A DNA stretch of 64,000 nt from the NCBI RefSeq assembly GCF_963668475.1, contig NZ_OY764544.1, positions 2,232,001 to 2,296,000 on the forward strand, written 5' to 3'. The notes below the pieces were generated by a model. It did not search any database. It was given only the letters and a program-made list of their open reading frames with translations, and was not told where the DNA came from. Positions 37,519-45,640 of the stretch are shown one piece after another. A program made the translations under genes and the position numbers. This stretch comes from an uncultured Methanospirillum sp. GTDB taxonomy: Archaea > Halobacteriota > Methanomicrobia > Methanomicrobiales > Methanospirillaceae. The number at the start of each line of letters is the position of its first letter. Position 1 is the first letter of the stretch.

Positions 37519-37737
37519 CTATACTATTCCCCTGATGGCCGCCTCATTAGAAGGTTCATTTGCCACAGCCCGGATGAATATACCAGATCTGCAGAGATCA
37601 CCGTTCATCACAGGAGACTTCTTGAATTGTGTTCCCTCTTCATTCTCTGCCAATGCATAAAGATCAACCCCGTAAAAGCGTTTGAAGGCTAGAATCGCTT
37701 CAGGGCTGAATTGTTTAAGGTCTTCCCTGATACTCAT
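37519..37737 (-). CDS. Hypothetical protein, 72 aa
   Basis: Starts MSIREDLKQFSPEAILAFKR, an amphipathic helical N-terminus. No domain is recognised. It overlaps the upstream 95-aa gene by 4 bp (ATGA), which supports both frames. Confidence 0.5.
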   Translation of the reverse strand: MSIREDLKQFSPEAILAFKRFYGVDLYALAENEEGTQFKKSPVMNGDLCRSGIFIRAVANEPSNEAAIRGIV

Positions 37738-38021
37738 GATACAACCTCATCCGAAGAGATGAGCATTCTCCTGGTCCCTGTCCGGTCCATCCAAATATGA
37801 GGCGGTAATGAAAGTTTGTCTTTACCCCATTGTATGACAAGGCAACCGGACATAACACAGGCATTGTTACCGAGTCCGATCGGTTTGTGTGCTGCATCTC
37901 TCAATGGCCTGGTGATTCCTCGCCGGACCAGAGGGAGATCCTTTTCTCCAATTAAGACCGACTTATCTTCGGTCTTTAAGACTAGGCCGTCGGGAGTGTG
38001 ATGGATTGTGCAAGAATTCAT
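37734..38021 (-). CDS. Hypothetical protein, 95 aa
   Basis: Starts MNSCTIHHTPDGLVLKTEDK and looks beta-rich throughout (SVLIGEKDLPLVRRG). No recognised domain. It is translationally coupled to the 72-aa gene downstream and begins one base after the stop of the possible broken gene at 38023. Confidence 0.5.
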   Translation of the reverse strand: MNSCTIHHTPDGLVLKTEDKSVLIGEKDLPLVRRGITRPLRDAAHKPIGLGNNACVMSGCLVIQWGKDKLSLPPHIWMDRTGTRRMLISSDEVVS

Positions 38022-38022
38022 C

Positions 38023-38176
38023 TTAAATCACTCCTGTTAATTTTTCAGATAAAATTTTCATATATGCGTTCCATTCTTTCCGGGTTGTTCCTTGCGCATG
38101 GTGATATCTCCACCCTCTTTCGATATCCTGGTCGGTGAACCCGGCCCGGATCAGTTTGTCGTGTGTTTTCTGGTTC
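38023..38176 (-). pseudogene. Possible frameshifted small gene
   Basis: A frame ending at 38023 reads KLIRAGFTDQDIERGWRYHH... and looks coding, with GGAGTGAT just before the next start. It has no ATG, while a second frame beginning at 38176 reads MNQKTR and would join it after loss of one base. It is either a frameshifted gene or one with an unusual start. Confidence 0.35.
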
Positions 38177-38187
38177 ATCGTATCAAC

Positions 38188-38262
38188 TCATAACAAGATA
38201 TTATCTTGTTATAATCTAGTGTGTTCCAGATAGTATAAATAATTTATCTTGTTAATATCTAG
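38188..38262 (+). promoter_or_regulatory. Promoter and palindromic operator of the DUF2080-like gene
   Basis: A 23-bp palindrome (arms ATAACAAGAT/ATCTTGTTAT, centre ATT) spans 38188-38210. Its right half is repeated with small changes at about 38245-38261. A TATA box, TATAAATA, lies at 38234-38241, about 24 bp before the ATG, so the transcript is probably leaderless and the second half-site sits at the transcription start. Confidence 0.6.
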
Positions 38263-38264
38263 GT

Positions 38265-38417
38265 ATGCACAAGATGAAGGTGGAGGTAGATTGTTATCAA
38301 GTGATAGACAAGGATGTGAAATCGCAGACATCGGCAGGGGTGATCTATGTCCCCAAATCATGGGTTGGAAAAAATGTCCGGGTGCTCCTGCTTGAGCCCC
38401 TAGAAGACAGCGAATAA
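38265..38417 (+). CDS. DUF2080-like AbrB-type small protein, 50 aa
   Basis: Translates as MHKMKVEVDCYQVIDKDVKS followed by GVIYVPKSWVGKNVRVLLLE. The VPKSWVGK-VRVLLLE pattern matches the DUF2080 family of small AbrB-like proteins often linked to archaeal transposons. It is a likely DNA-binding swapped-hairpin dimer. It is one of only two rightward element genes outside the IS. It ends exactly where the palindrome array begins. Confidence 0.65.
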   Translation: MHKMKVEVDCYQVIDKDVKSQTSAGVIYVPKSWVGKNVRVLLLEPLEDSE

Positions 38418-38772
38418 CAGTCGATAAATCATCGACTGGTAACACGGTGTTACCAGTTAACCAACACCAGCAATTTTAGAAATGGGGGAATTTCACCCCA
38501 CTGTTCACACAGCGTGAACACGGCGGGTACACAAACCATGTACCCACATTGAATTGTGTATTACATTACACACAAAAGTGATAGTGTGGCATACTTTTCG
38601 ATTCATTACACGTAACCACGGACACGGTGTCCACCGTGGACACTGTTATTTAAATACAGACCTTCAACGCGACGTTGAAGGTTATCATCGTGTTAACACA
38701 ACAGTCAATGAAACGTTGACTGATCAGTACCGCTTACTTTGACTGTTAACAACCAGGTAACAAAATGTTACC
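38418..38772. repeat. Dense array of non-identical palindromes
   Basis: At least ten inverted repeats with different arms lie almost end to end. The clearest are 38418-38438 (CAGTCGAT arms), 38436-38456 (10-bp arms CTGGTAACAC), 38502-38520, 38525-38545 (GGGTACA), 38555-38572, 38627-38643 (GTGTCCAC), 38661-38681 (9-bp arms CCTTCAACG), 38690-38699, 38702-38722 (CAGTCAA) and 38756-38772 (GGTAACA). Many span 21 nt and centres recur about every 17-28 bp. No convincing gene is present. Confidence 0.8.
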
Positions 38773-38849
38773 ACGTCTTCCCTGTTCAAATACCTCACAA
38801 GCGAGAGAATTAAAAACTGATATCCGGGACTGACGAGAAACGATAAGAA

Positions 38850-39060
38850 TGTCGAGGGATAGTCAGCCTGGACAGTTGCTATCCCCGACAGGAAATACAA
38901 ATGGTATTGCGATCTAAAACCGTAAATACCTTTCTGGAGTGGGTTTGTGCCCGCTCTGGGCTGGTAGAAAAGAGTCTGTTAGTTGCAGAGATTGCCCTAA
39001 TCACTCACTATTGTGGGCTTTGGTAACCTCTGCACAACCTCTTTTTTACCAGTCTTTTTA
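38850..39060 (+). ncRNA. Candidate structured RNA or 3'-end structure
   Basis: First hairpin: TGTCGAGGGATAG (38850-38862) pairs with CTATCCCCGACA (38879-38890), leaving one bulge. Second structure: CTGGTAGAAAAGAG (38961-38974) pairs with CTCTTTTTTACCAG (39039-39052), 14 bp with one G-U. Inside it TGCAGAG pairs with CTCTGCA and GCCC with GGGC. A T-rich run follows on the plus strand. The strand is not certain. The remaining interval to 39254 shows nothing more. Confidence 0.4.
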
Positions 39061-39254
39061 TTCTATGGGTAAAAGTTGATCGGCGTTGCTCACTTTCAGA
39101 GGGATGCTCTGAGCAAAACTGAGCAAAACAAAAAATTAACCCCTGACTTAAACCTCACATAAGGCCTGTTTTAAAAAAGGAAGTCGATTTATTGAAATCG
39201 TTGCTCAGATCATCTGAGCAAAAGTGAGCTACTCAGAAAAGTAAAGAACACACC

Positions 39255-42200
39255 TTATCCTCCCGCGATGAGATTTTGCAATACGTTTGATGCTTGTGAG
39301 TTATTATTTGTGTACACGTTCACAGTGCCAATTGAGGTGCTTTTATCAGTGATGGCCTTCGAAGACGAATTTATCGAATTATTAACATTAGATACATAGG
39401 CGTTTGCAGCAGCGACGGTTGCATTAGCATTTGATATTGCGGTTTGGATCTTTGAGACTGCATCCTGGGCATATGATGCAAGGGACTGGAGAGCTCCGGG
39501 GAGGTTTGATACTCCGGTTTGTGCCGTTACACCGGCATCACCGAGGAGCCGATAGACTTCAGACATTCGAGAATTGATATCTGCAGACTCCTGGGCCGAC
39601 AATGAGCCATCTGACATGTATTTTGTATATAGATTCTGAGCATCAGAAATCTGCATGATTGCAGCAAGCATATCCTGTGATTGGCCAATCTGCTGTTGTG
39701 AGTACTGGACAGATTGCCCGGTTACCTGGTTGTAGTTACCTAGGAGGGAAGCGGCTTCTGAAAGGGATACATTCCCATCAGAGATGATGTCATTAACCAT
39801 TCTCTGTTGAGATGCAGTCTGATCAGCATTCAGCCCGAATGCGCTCATAGATTGAGTAAAATCACGGATCGAAGGAATAGCCTGCTGGTATGCCTGGGTG
39901 CCATTCCTCACGGAATTGATGTATGCATCAGATGCGTAATTCGAGGTGTATTTATCCGTTAGGCTTTGGACTTCGGCGTTACTCTGCCATGATGCTCCGG
40001 GATACTTTCTCAGTACTGAATAGATCCGCTGATCCAGATCGTAGGCCATCTGTCCGTTGCTATATCCGGAATTGATATCGTTCTTAATGACCTGATCCGC
40101 TGCTGCTTTTACTGCTGCATCAATGGCATTTTGGTAAAAGTTGGCATCATACCCGGTGTATCCTGCTTCTTCGGTGATGGCCTTCGCCTTGGCGACTTCT
40201 CCGGGAATTGAATCAGGGGAGAAGAGTTTCTCTATAGCAGATTTTACGTCAACACTACCCAACTGATCTGAGAACGATTTTACCGCTACGGTAGCATCTG
40301 ACACAGCCGTTGAATGATCGGTAGTCTTCTTTGTGGAGGTATCCGTAGCCTCCTGATATGTTTTGGTTACTGCCTCACTGTCAGAATACCGGGTATTCCA
40401 TGCTTCAAGTGCCTCTGCGGTTGAAAAGCCTGCCTTGGATGCTTTCTGTGATGCATCTTCCCAGGATTTAGACCCCTTGATGACATCGTTGATGCTCCGG
40501 GTCTGTTTCGTTTGGGTATCGGTAATCTCTTTAGTTGCCTTAGTAACAGCCCCCACAGATGATGCTAATTGATCATATTTCTCCTTTGTTTGTCCAGAAT
40601 ACAATTTCTGCAATGATGCATCTGAAAACTTATCACGATCACTAAGTCCCGCATTCTTATCAGCCTTAAATAGGTCAAACCCTGATTTTATTGCTCCGGT
40701 GATGGTTGATACAGTTGTAGAGGGAGATGAGGTTCCATCAGCCACAGCGGTTTTTAGGTATGGGGCTGAAGATCCAAAATATCCCCATTCTCCGGATACC
40801 GATCCATTTGCATATTTTAACCAGTCAGAAGAGGTATCAATTTTCGCAACTGATGAAATTCCAGGTACATACGTCTGAACTTTATGAGAGGTTTCATTAG
40901 ATTCTTCTTTGCTGCCCGTCGAAAGTCCTTCAACTCCTCCAAAAACGGTTGAAAGTAAATATTTTCCCCCTGGGGTATTCATTCCTGGAATAACAGCAGC
41001 AGCTATATCTGCTCCTACCCCTGCCCACCCATGAGAAAGAATGCCATTTTCTATATCTTTACAGAACCCTTCAACTGAAATCGGACTTGAATTGATTCCA
41101 TCCCCCACCATCTTTGTGATTGCTTTTCCAGGATTAGACCAATCATACGAGGTCATCGTCAATTCGACGGATGAAAGGAATTTGGTTATATCAGCACTCC
41201 CGGAATTGACGGCGTTATCAAACGCGTCGCGTAACCCTTCACCGGCTCCCCTTCCAAGTTCAACGGATGCTGAACGCAATCCAGAATCTAAACCCTTAAG
41301 GATATCATTGGCTTGAGGAATCCCTTTGATGACAAGATCTCCAACGGTCTCAAATCCGTCTGAAACCGCTTGTGCCATGTTACGGCCGGCCTGTTCATAA
41401 TTCCCGGACTGGATATTACTTGCAGCATTTCCAATATCCTTAATTATATCGTTGATATTATCCCGGGAGTCTCCTAGATTCGTAACATATGCTGCAATGA
41501 GACCTGCCCCAACGGCAAGAGTAACAGGGTTTGTAAGGAGTCCGAAAAGGCCCGAAACATTTGTTGAGGCTGTTTCTGCAGCGGTACCGATAGTACGTAT
41601 CTCTGAAGCGATTGCAGTCCCATTTATAGCCCCTGCTGCAGTGGATATCTTCGATAACCCGGATATGAGAGACCCGCCTGTAGACACAATAGGTCCGAGA
41701 ACCATCATAAGAGGACCTATAGCAGCGGCAAACATACCAATCCCTATAGCCGCTCTCCGGGATGGTTCATCGAGTTTATTAAACCAGTCTGCAAAGTCCT
41801 TGATAGCCGGGATAACCGTATTCTTGATCACCGGGACAAGGTCATTCTTGATTATCGGTAGGATATCATTTTGCAGAATCGGGAGGAACGCTTCACCGAT
41901 ATCCAGGATTTGGTTATGAAGATCAGCCTTCAACTGATTGAGTTGCTGCTGTGCAGTCTGGCTCATCTCTTTGTAAGCCTTATTCATCGCACCGGTGCTC
42001 TTGGACATCTCACCCATAGCAGCTGTGTAGGCTTTCGACCCGGATTCGGAGGTAAGCATCAGTGCGGCCATTCCGGCTTCGATACTGCCAAAGTCGTTTT
42101 TAATGCTGCCTCCGGATGCATTCGCGGCTTTGGCCATGAGTTGTAATGCATCCTGTAGAGTGCCACCGCCTTTAATGAAGTCAGTAAATGACTTTCCGGC

Positions 42201-42986
42201 GATCTGTTTGAAAATCTCTGAAGACTTTGACCCCTCCTGTGAGAGTTCCGCCAGCATCGATTTGATCTTAGTTGCTGCTTCAGCGGTGGGGTCTCCCTGG
42301 AGTGTCATAGCGTCCAGGGACCCGACAACCTGGTCCAGAGGTATTTTCAATGCTGCAGCAATCGGAGCGACTTTGCTCATGTTGGCACTAAGGTCGCTCA
42401 TGTTCGTCTTTCCCATCTTCACACCTGTGAAGAGGATATCTGACGCTTTCTGAGCAGAGAGGACATCAGAGCCATAGGCATTGACTGACGAACTGAGAAC
42501 ATCAACAGCAGAGGTTAGATCGGTACATCCACCAATAGAGGTCTGTGATGCAGTCCCGAGGAAAGACATGACATTTTCTGCAGGGATACCTGATGAGAGA
42601 GCCTGGTAGAGAGCAGGAACAACCTGCTCAGACATGATGCCATACTCAGATGAGAGAGACTTAACATCTGCAGCCATCTTCGACTTTGCTTCACCCGAAA
42701 GATTAGGAAGAAGGGTGTATACCTCACCCATTTGACCGCTGAATCCTGCGGCCTGGTTAGTCATCAGACCAACTGCTCCGGCAGCAGCGACCATAGGAGC
42801 GGTAATTCCAACAGTGGCTACAGATCCTACCTGGGACATTGATTGGCCAATCTGTTCGAATTTTCCGCCCATTCCGGCTACATGTGCAGCCAACTTATCC
42901 AGTTGGGCTGATACATTTGTAAATGCGGTTTGAACTGCAGAAGCATCTGCACCAATTCTTACAGTCGGTCCATCAATATCGGGCAT
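39255..42986 (-). CDS. Phage tail tape measure protein (TP901-like)
   Basis: A 1,243-aa protein. The N-terminal domain matches TP901-type tape measures (FSGQMGEVYTLLPNLSGEAK, VPALYQALSSGIP, DLTSAVDVLSSSVNAYG, MTLQGDPTAEAATKIKSML). Long helical, Ala/Ser-rich stretches follow, with a hydrophobic region around 400-500. Tape measures set tail length inside head-tail virions. No tail tube, sheath, fibre or chaperone gene is recognisable next to it, which is unusual. It is the last gene of the leftward block and is 48 bp after the 166-aa gene. Confidence 0.88.
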   Translation of the reverse strand: MPDIDGPTVRIGADASAVQTAFTNVSAQLDKLAAHVAGMGGKFEQIGQSMSQVGSVATVGITAPMVAAAGAVGLMTNQAAGFSGQMGEVYTLLPNLSGEAKSKMAADVKSLSSEYGIMSEQVVPALYQALSSGIPAENVMSFLGTASQTSIGGCTDLTSAVDVLSSSVNAYGSDVLSAQKASDILFTGVKMGKTNMSDLSANMSKVAPIAAALKIPLDQVVGSLDAMTLQGDPTAEAATKIKSMLAELSQEGSKSSEIFKQIAGKSFTDFIKGGGTLQDALQLMAKAANASGGSIKNDFGSIEAGMAALMLTSESGSKAYTAAMGEMSKSTGAMNKAYKEMSQTAQQQLNQLKADLHNQILDIGEAFLPILQNDILPIIKNDLVPVIKNTVIPAIKDFADWFNKLDEPSRRAAIGIGMFAAAIGPLMMVLGPIVSTGGSLISGLSKISTAAGAINGTAIASEIRTIGTAAETASTNVSGLFGLLTNPVTLAVGAGLIAAYVTNLGDSRDNINDIIKDIGNAASNIQSGNYEQAGRNMAQAVSDGFETVGDLVIKGIPQANDILKGLDSGLRSASVELGRGAGEGLRDAFDNAVNSGSADITKFLSSVELTMTSYDWSNPGKAITKMVGDGINSSPISVEGFCKDIENGILSHGWAGVGADIAAAVIPGMNTPGGKYLLSTVFGGVEGLSTGSKEESNETSHKVQTYVPGISSVAKIDTSSDWLKYANGSVSGEWGYFGSSAPYLKTAVADGTSSPSTTVSTITGAIKSGFDLFKADKNAGLSDRDKFSDASLQKLYSGQTKEKYDQLASSVGAVTKATKEITDTQTKQTRSINDVIKGSKSWEDASQKASKAGFSTAEALEAWNTRYSDSEAVTKTYQEATDTSTKKTTDHSTAVSDATVAVKSFSDQLGSVDVKSAIEKLFSPDSIPGEVAKAKAITEEAGYTGYDANFYQNAIDAAVKAAADQVIKNDINSGYSNGQMAYDLDQRIYSVLRKYPGASWQSNAEVQSLTDKYTSNYASDAYINSVRNGTQAYQQAIPSIRDFTQSMSAFGLNADQTASQQRMVNDIISDGNVSLSEAASLLGNYNQVTGQSVQYSQQQIGQSQDMLAAIMQISDAQNLYTKYMSDGSLSAQESADINSRMSEVYRLLGDAGVTAQTGVSNLPGALQSLASYAQDAVSKIQTAISNANATVAAANAYVSNVNNSINSSSKAITDKSTSIGTVNVYTNNNSQASNVLQNLIAGG

Positions 42987-43033
42987 CTTATCCCGATGCT
43001 TTCAAAAATGGGAGTGATAAACGGCGGGAGGCC

Positions 43034-43534
43034 TCAATCAGCCAGCATCATCAGATTATCGTTTATCAGCCGTCTTCTCTTCTCAATGTCAAATGTCTGT
43101 GAGATGTAGATCAGATCAGCCTGCTCTTCATCGATCCCCTGCTGCTTGCAGGAAGAGATGAATCCTGCCCGGCTCATGAAATTCTCTTTCAGATGATCGT
43201 ATGCCTTTACCTGCTTGATGATCTGTTTGAGGTCATCAGCATTACCCACGATCACCCGCTTCTCAAAGGAGTGTTTCGTCTCCAGCCGTTCATTCAGGTC
43301 TTTGATAGCCTTCTTCCTTTCCCCCTCCTGGATAACTTCTCGAATTTTCTCCAATTCTGAGTTGAATAATCCGGCCAGGGTGGACCGCATTATAAAACAA
43401 CAATCCATTACGTCGTTGAGTGTCTGAAGTTTCACATTGGGATTATCAGGATTGATGAAGGTGTTAACCGCCTGTGCGATTTGTGCTGTTTGTTGTTGTG
43501 TTCCAGAGATGTTATCTGCTTGTGTGGTTCCCAT
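43034..43534 (-). CDS. Hypothetical virion-block protein, 166 aa
   Basis: A helical protein (MGTTQADNISGTQQQTAQIA; ELEKIREVIQEGERKKAIKD) with predicted coiled coil. It sits between the protease-like and tape measure genes. By position it could be a tail assembly or scaffold protein, but no motif shows that. Confidence 0.6.
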   Translation of the reverse strand: MGTTQADNISGTQQQTAQIAQAVNTFINPDNPNVKLQTLNDVMDCCFIMRSTLAGLFNSELEKIREVIQEGERKKAIKDLNERLETKHSFEKRVIVGNADDLKQIIKQVKAYDHLKENFMSRAGFISSCKQQGIDEEQADLIYISQTFDIEKRRRLINDNLMMLAD

Positions 43535-43538
43535 GTTA

Positions 43539-44288
43539 TTAATATCCTAATACAATTTCCCGGGCTGTATCTTCCCGCATTCCATTTCTCACATACGACT
43601 CAATCAGATTTTGTTGAGCCTCTGCCAGGCTTCCGGGTGCCGGAGTTAGGGGAGTGTCAGCAACCTCACAATTGAAAATAGTCCTCATAACGTACCGGGT
43701 TGATGATTCACTCATACCGCACTGTAAATAACTTTCATAGAGGCGTTGGCTTGATTCCTCTAGGGAAGAGATGCTTCCTGTCCGGCCTCTCCCGGATTCC
43801 TGGATAATGGCGCCTCCTCTGCCTGGTGATGTTACGATGTCCACCGAGTGTACAGCCGTGATGGCCTCAACAATCGGACCAGACCGACCTTCTACAGTGC
43901 CGTTGGTTGTCTTTCCTTCACAATAGTGACTGATTCCGATCACTGGGGCTGCACTCCGGATGAAGTCCACCTGTCCGGGCATGAGTTTAGCATCTGCATA
44001 GAGACCGGGGCCGTATGCTCCATTTCTCTCGTATTTGGCATCAGTAGACAGATACCCGGCTAATTGATTCAGATCACGCTCGGGCCTTTCCTTTGTTTCT
44101 GAACGGGTAGGGTGGTTCAGAAACATTTTCGTTCCTGCTTTGTAGAGAGGGGCGGCTTTCTCCAGGACTGCAGAAGAATAGTATCCACTGCTTCCCCATC
44201 CAGGAGATATCACACGGATCCTAATGGTATCACCAGCAGACCGGACCGCTGCCTCAGAGAGAGGGGTATACTCATTCGTTAGTATCAT
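43539..44288 (-). CDS. Capsid maturation protease-like protein
   Basis: ATG 44288 (MILTNEYTPLSEAAVRSAGD) gives 249 aa and avoids overlap with the preceding gene. The segments PGWGSSGYYSSAVLEKAAPL, TKMFLNHPTRSETKERPERD, GAYGPGLYADAKL and HSVDIVTSPGRGGAI match a group of phage prohead proteases/scaffold proteins found beside capsid genes. A major capsid gene would normally follow within two genes and is absent. The exact protease clan is not determined. Confidence 0.7.
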   Translation of the reverse strand: MILTNEYTPLSEAAVRSAGDTIRIRVISPGWGSSGYYSSAVLEKAAPLYKAGTKMFLNHPTRSETKERPERDLNQLAGYLSTDAKYERNGAYGPGLYADAKLMPGQVDFIRSAAPVIGISHYCEGKTTNGTVEGRSGPIVEAITAVHSVDIVTSPGRGGAIIQESGRGRTGSISSLEESSQRLYESYLQCGMSESSTRYVMRTIFNCEVADTPLTPAPGSLAEAQQNLIESYVRNGMREDTAREIVLGY

Positions 44289-44295
44289 GATTCCA

Positions 44296-44685
44296 TCACC
44301 ACGCAATCCCCGGAGCAATCTTCAGAAACTTGATACACGCCGATGTTCCGACAGTGACATTTCCAAGGGCATACCCACAAAATAGGCCTGCGGTCTCATC
44401 ATTGGTTAGCGGGGCTTCGCCGTCTCTGAAATAGATCTTTGTTCCTGGTTTCACCGGGGATTTCTTTCCCGCTTCTACCATCCCTTCTAGGACCTGGCTA
44501 TCAAAATTAACAAAGGTCTTCAGGCCATTACCGATGCTTTGAAGGGCATATCCTACCTGGTCTCCTACCCGGACAAGATCACCAAATACCGGATTCTTTG
44601 GATAGTCGGGGAATACATTTGTCGGCTCCTTGTCCGGTGGCCTGAATTTCCTGGCTGTTATCTCTTCTTTTGTTGGGATTCTCAT
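44296..44685 (-). CDS. DUF2190-like capsid cement protein
   Basis: A 129-aa beta-rich protein. KNPVFGDLVRVGDQVGYALQ and GLFCGYALGNVTVGTSACIK follow the pattern of DUF2190 proteins, which decorate capsids and lie next to the major capsid gene. AGGAGA lies just ahead of the ATG. It is followed after 7 bp by the protease-like gene. Confidence 0.65.
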   Translation of the reverse strand: MRIPTKEEITARKFRPPDKEPTNVFPDYPKNPVFGDLVRVGDQVGYALQSIGNGLKTFVNFDSQVLEGMVEAGKKSPVKPGTKIYFRDGEAPLTNDETAGLFCGYALGNVTVGTSACIKFLKIAPGIAW

Positions 44686-44699
44686 ATTCTCCTCTTAAT

Positions 44700-44870
44700 T
44701 CAAAGTGCAGGCGATTGTGCCTCCAGGGCAGCCACCTCGTTGCTTAATGCGGTGCTGCAGATTTGCGACATATTAAGCCCTAGACTCCGGGCTTTCTTGT
44801 GAATTTGAACCGGGATTAAAACATTCGTCGGTTTAAATTCGGCTCCATGAGCATCTGTAACAGTTCTCAT
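44700..44870 (-). CDS. CcdA-like ribbon-helix-helix protein, 56 aa
   Basis: ATG 44870 is preceded by GGAG at good distance; a TTG 21 bases earlier is in frame. KPTNVLIPVQIHKKARSLGL followed by NMSQICSTALSNEV matches the antitoxin CcdA/RHH pattern. No CcdB-type toxin is adjacent, so a regulatory role is as likely as toxin neutralisation. Confidence 0.65.
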   Translation of the reverse strand: MRTVTDAHGAEFKPTNVLIPVQIHKKARSLGLNMSQICSTALSNEVAALEAQSPAL

Positions 44871-44955
44871 TTCGCGACTCCGCACCACCAATGTGTAGTG
44901 GTGCGATACAGTGTGTAAAAAATAGGAGTAATAAAGGGCGGGAAACTCCCCTGCC

Positions 44956-45456
44956 TTACGGTGCTAGTGATTTCACCGCTCTATCGAGGATCAGTAATTC
45001 ATCATCGGATAGACCTTCAACCTTTGACATATCTATCCAGGTAATGTTTTCTCCGCTTTCCGGTGGAGGCATTGATTTGTTCTCCTCCTCCTGCATGGCT
45101 TTCATCTCGGTAGCAACCCGGACAAGTAGCGAGATAAGATCTGATGTTTTGCCAATCCCCATCAAGGCTGTCTTCAGGTCTCCTGCTCCTCGAGCTTCAG
45201 CGGTAATGTCCTGGGACTGTTGGAGGAGGCTCATGGTTACAGCCATGAGAGTTGATGCACGCGATTCTCCCATTTCCAGAGCAATCTCTCTTGACTTTGC
45301 TAGGGCCTCGGTCATGTGACTATCTTTGTGCCGGTTGATAGCCCCCAGACTGATCCCATATTGATCCGCTATGATCCGGATCGGAACACCTGATATGATG
45401 GCTCTCTCGATTGCTTCTCTCTGGTTATGGGTGCAGATTGTACATTTAGGTGCCAT
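44956..45456 (-). CDS. Small-terminase-like HTH protein
   Basis: A 166-aa protein opening with CTICTHNQREAIERAI and a helix-turn-helix (VPIRIIADQYGISLGAINRH), then a long helical middle and an acidic tail. Such proteins stand ahead of terminase genes in many phages, where they act as TerS or DNA-recognition subunits. No large terminase follows here. The generic HTH leaves other roles open. Confidence 0.5.
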   Translation of the reverse strand: MAPKCTICTHNQREAIERAIISGVPIRIIADQYGISLGAINRHKDSHMTEALAKSREIALEMGESRASTLMAVTMSLLQQSQDITAEARGAGDLKTALMGIGKTSDLISLLVRVATEMKAMQEEENKSMPPPESGENITWIDMSKVEGLSDDELLILDRAVKSLAP

Positions 45457-45640
45457 CCGCCCTCTTTTTTTGATCCGGATCAGATGCGTTCAGTGCCTTT
45501 GTCACGGTGTCAAGTGCTCGGTTAATGGTTTTCTTGTTTGTGTCTGGGTGAATAGCCAGATGTAAAAGTATAGTGTCTGATATCTTCCTAGAGAGTGCAA
45601 AGGTGGCAACCTGTTGAGCAGTCAGATCATACCGTTTCAT
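45446..45640 (-). CDS. Hypothetical protein, 64 aa
   Basis: Starts MKRYDLTAQQVATFALSRKI. It is helical and has no recognised domain. Its ATG overlaps the preceding stop (ATGA) and its end overlaps the TerS-like start by 11 bp, which supports it as a real gene. Confidence 0.6.
   Translation of the reverse strand: MKRYDLTAQQVATFALSRKISDTILLHLAIHPDTNKKTINRALDTVTKALNASDPDQKKRADGT

Noticed and set aside
38554..38742. 62-codon open frame inside the palindrome array
   Set aside because: Its codons are dictated by the palindromes, it has no start signal and it encodes a His/Thr-rich sequence with no protein-like pattern.
44700..44870. CcdA-CcdB toxin-antitoxin module
   Set aside because: Only the CcdA-like RHH protein is present; the adjacent genes look like virion genes.
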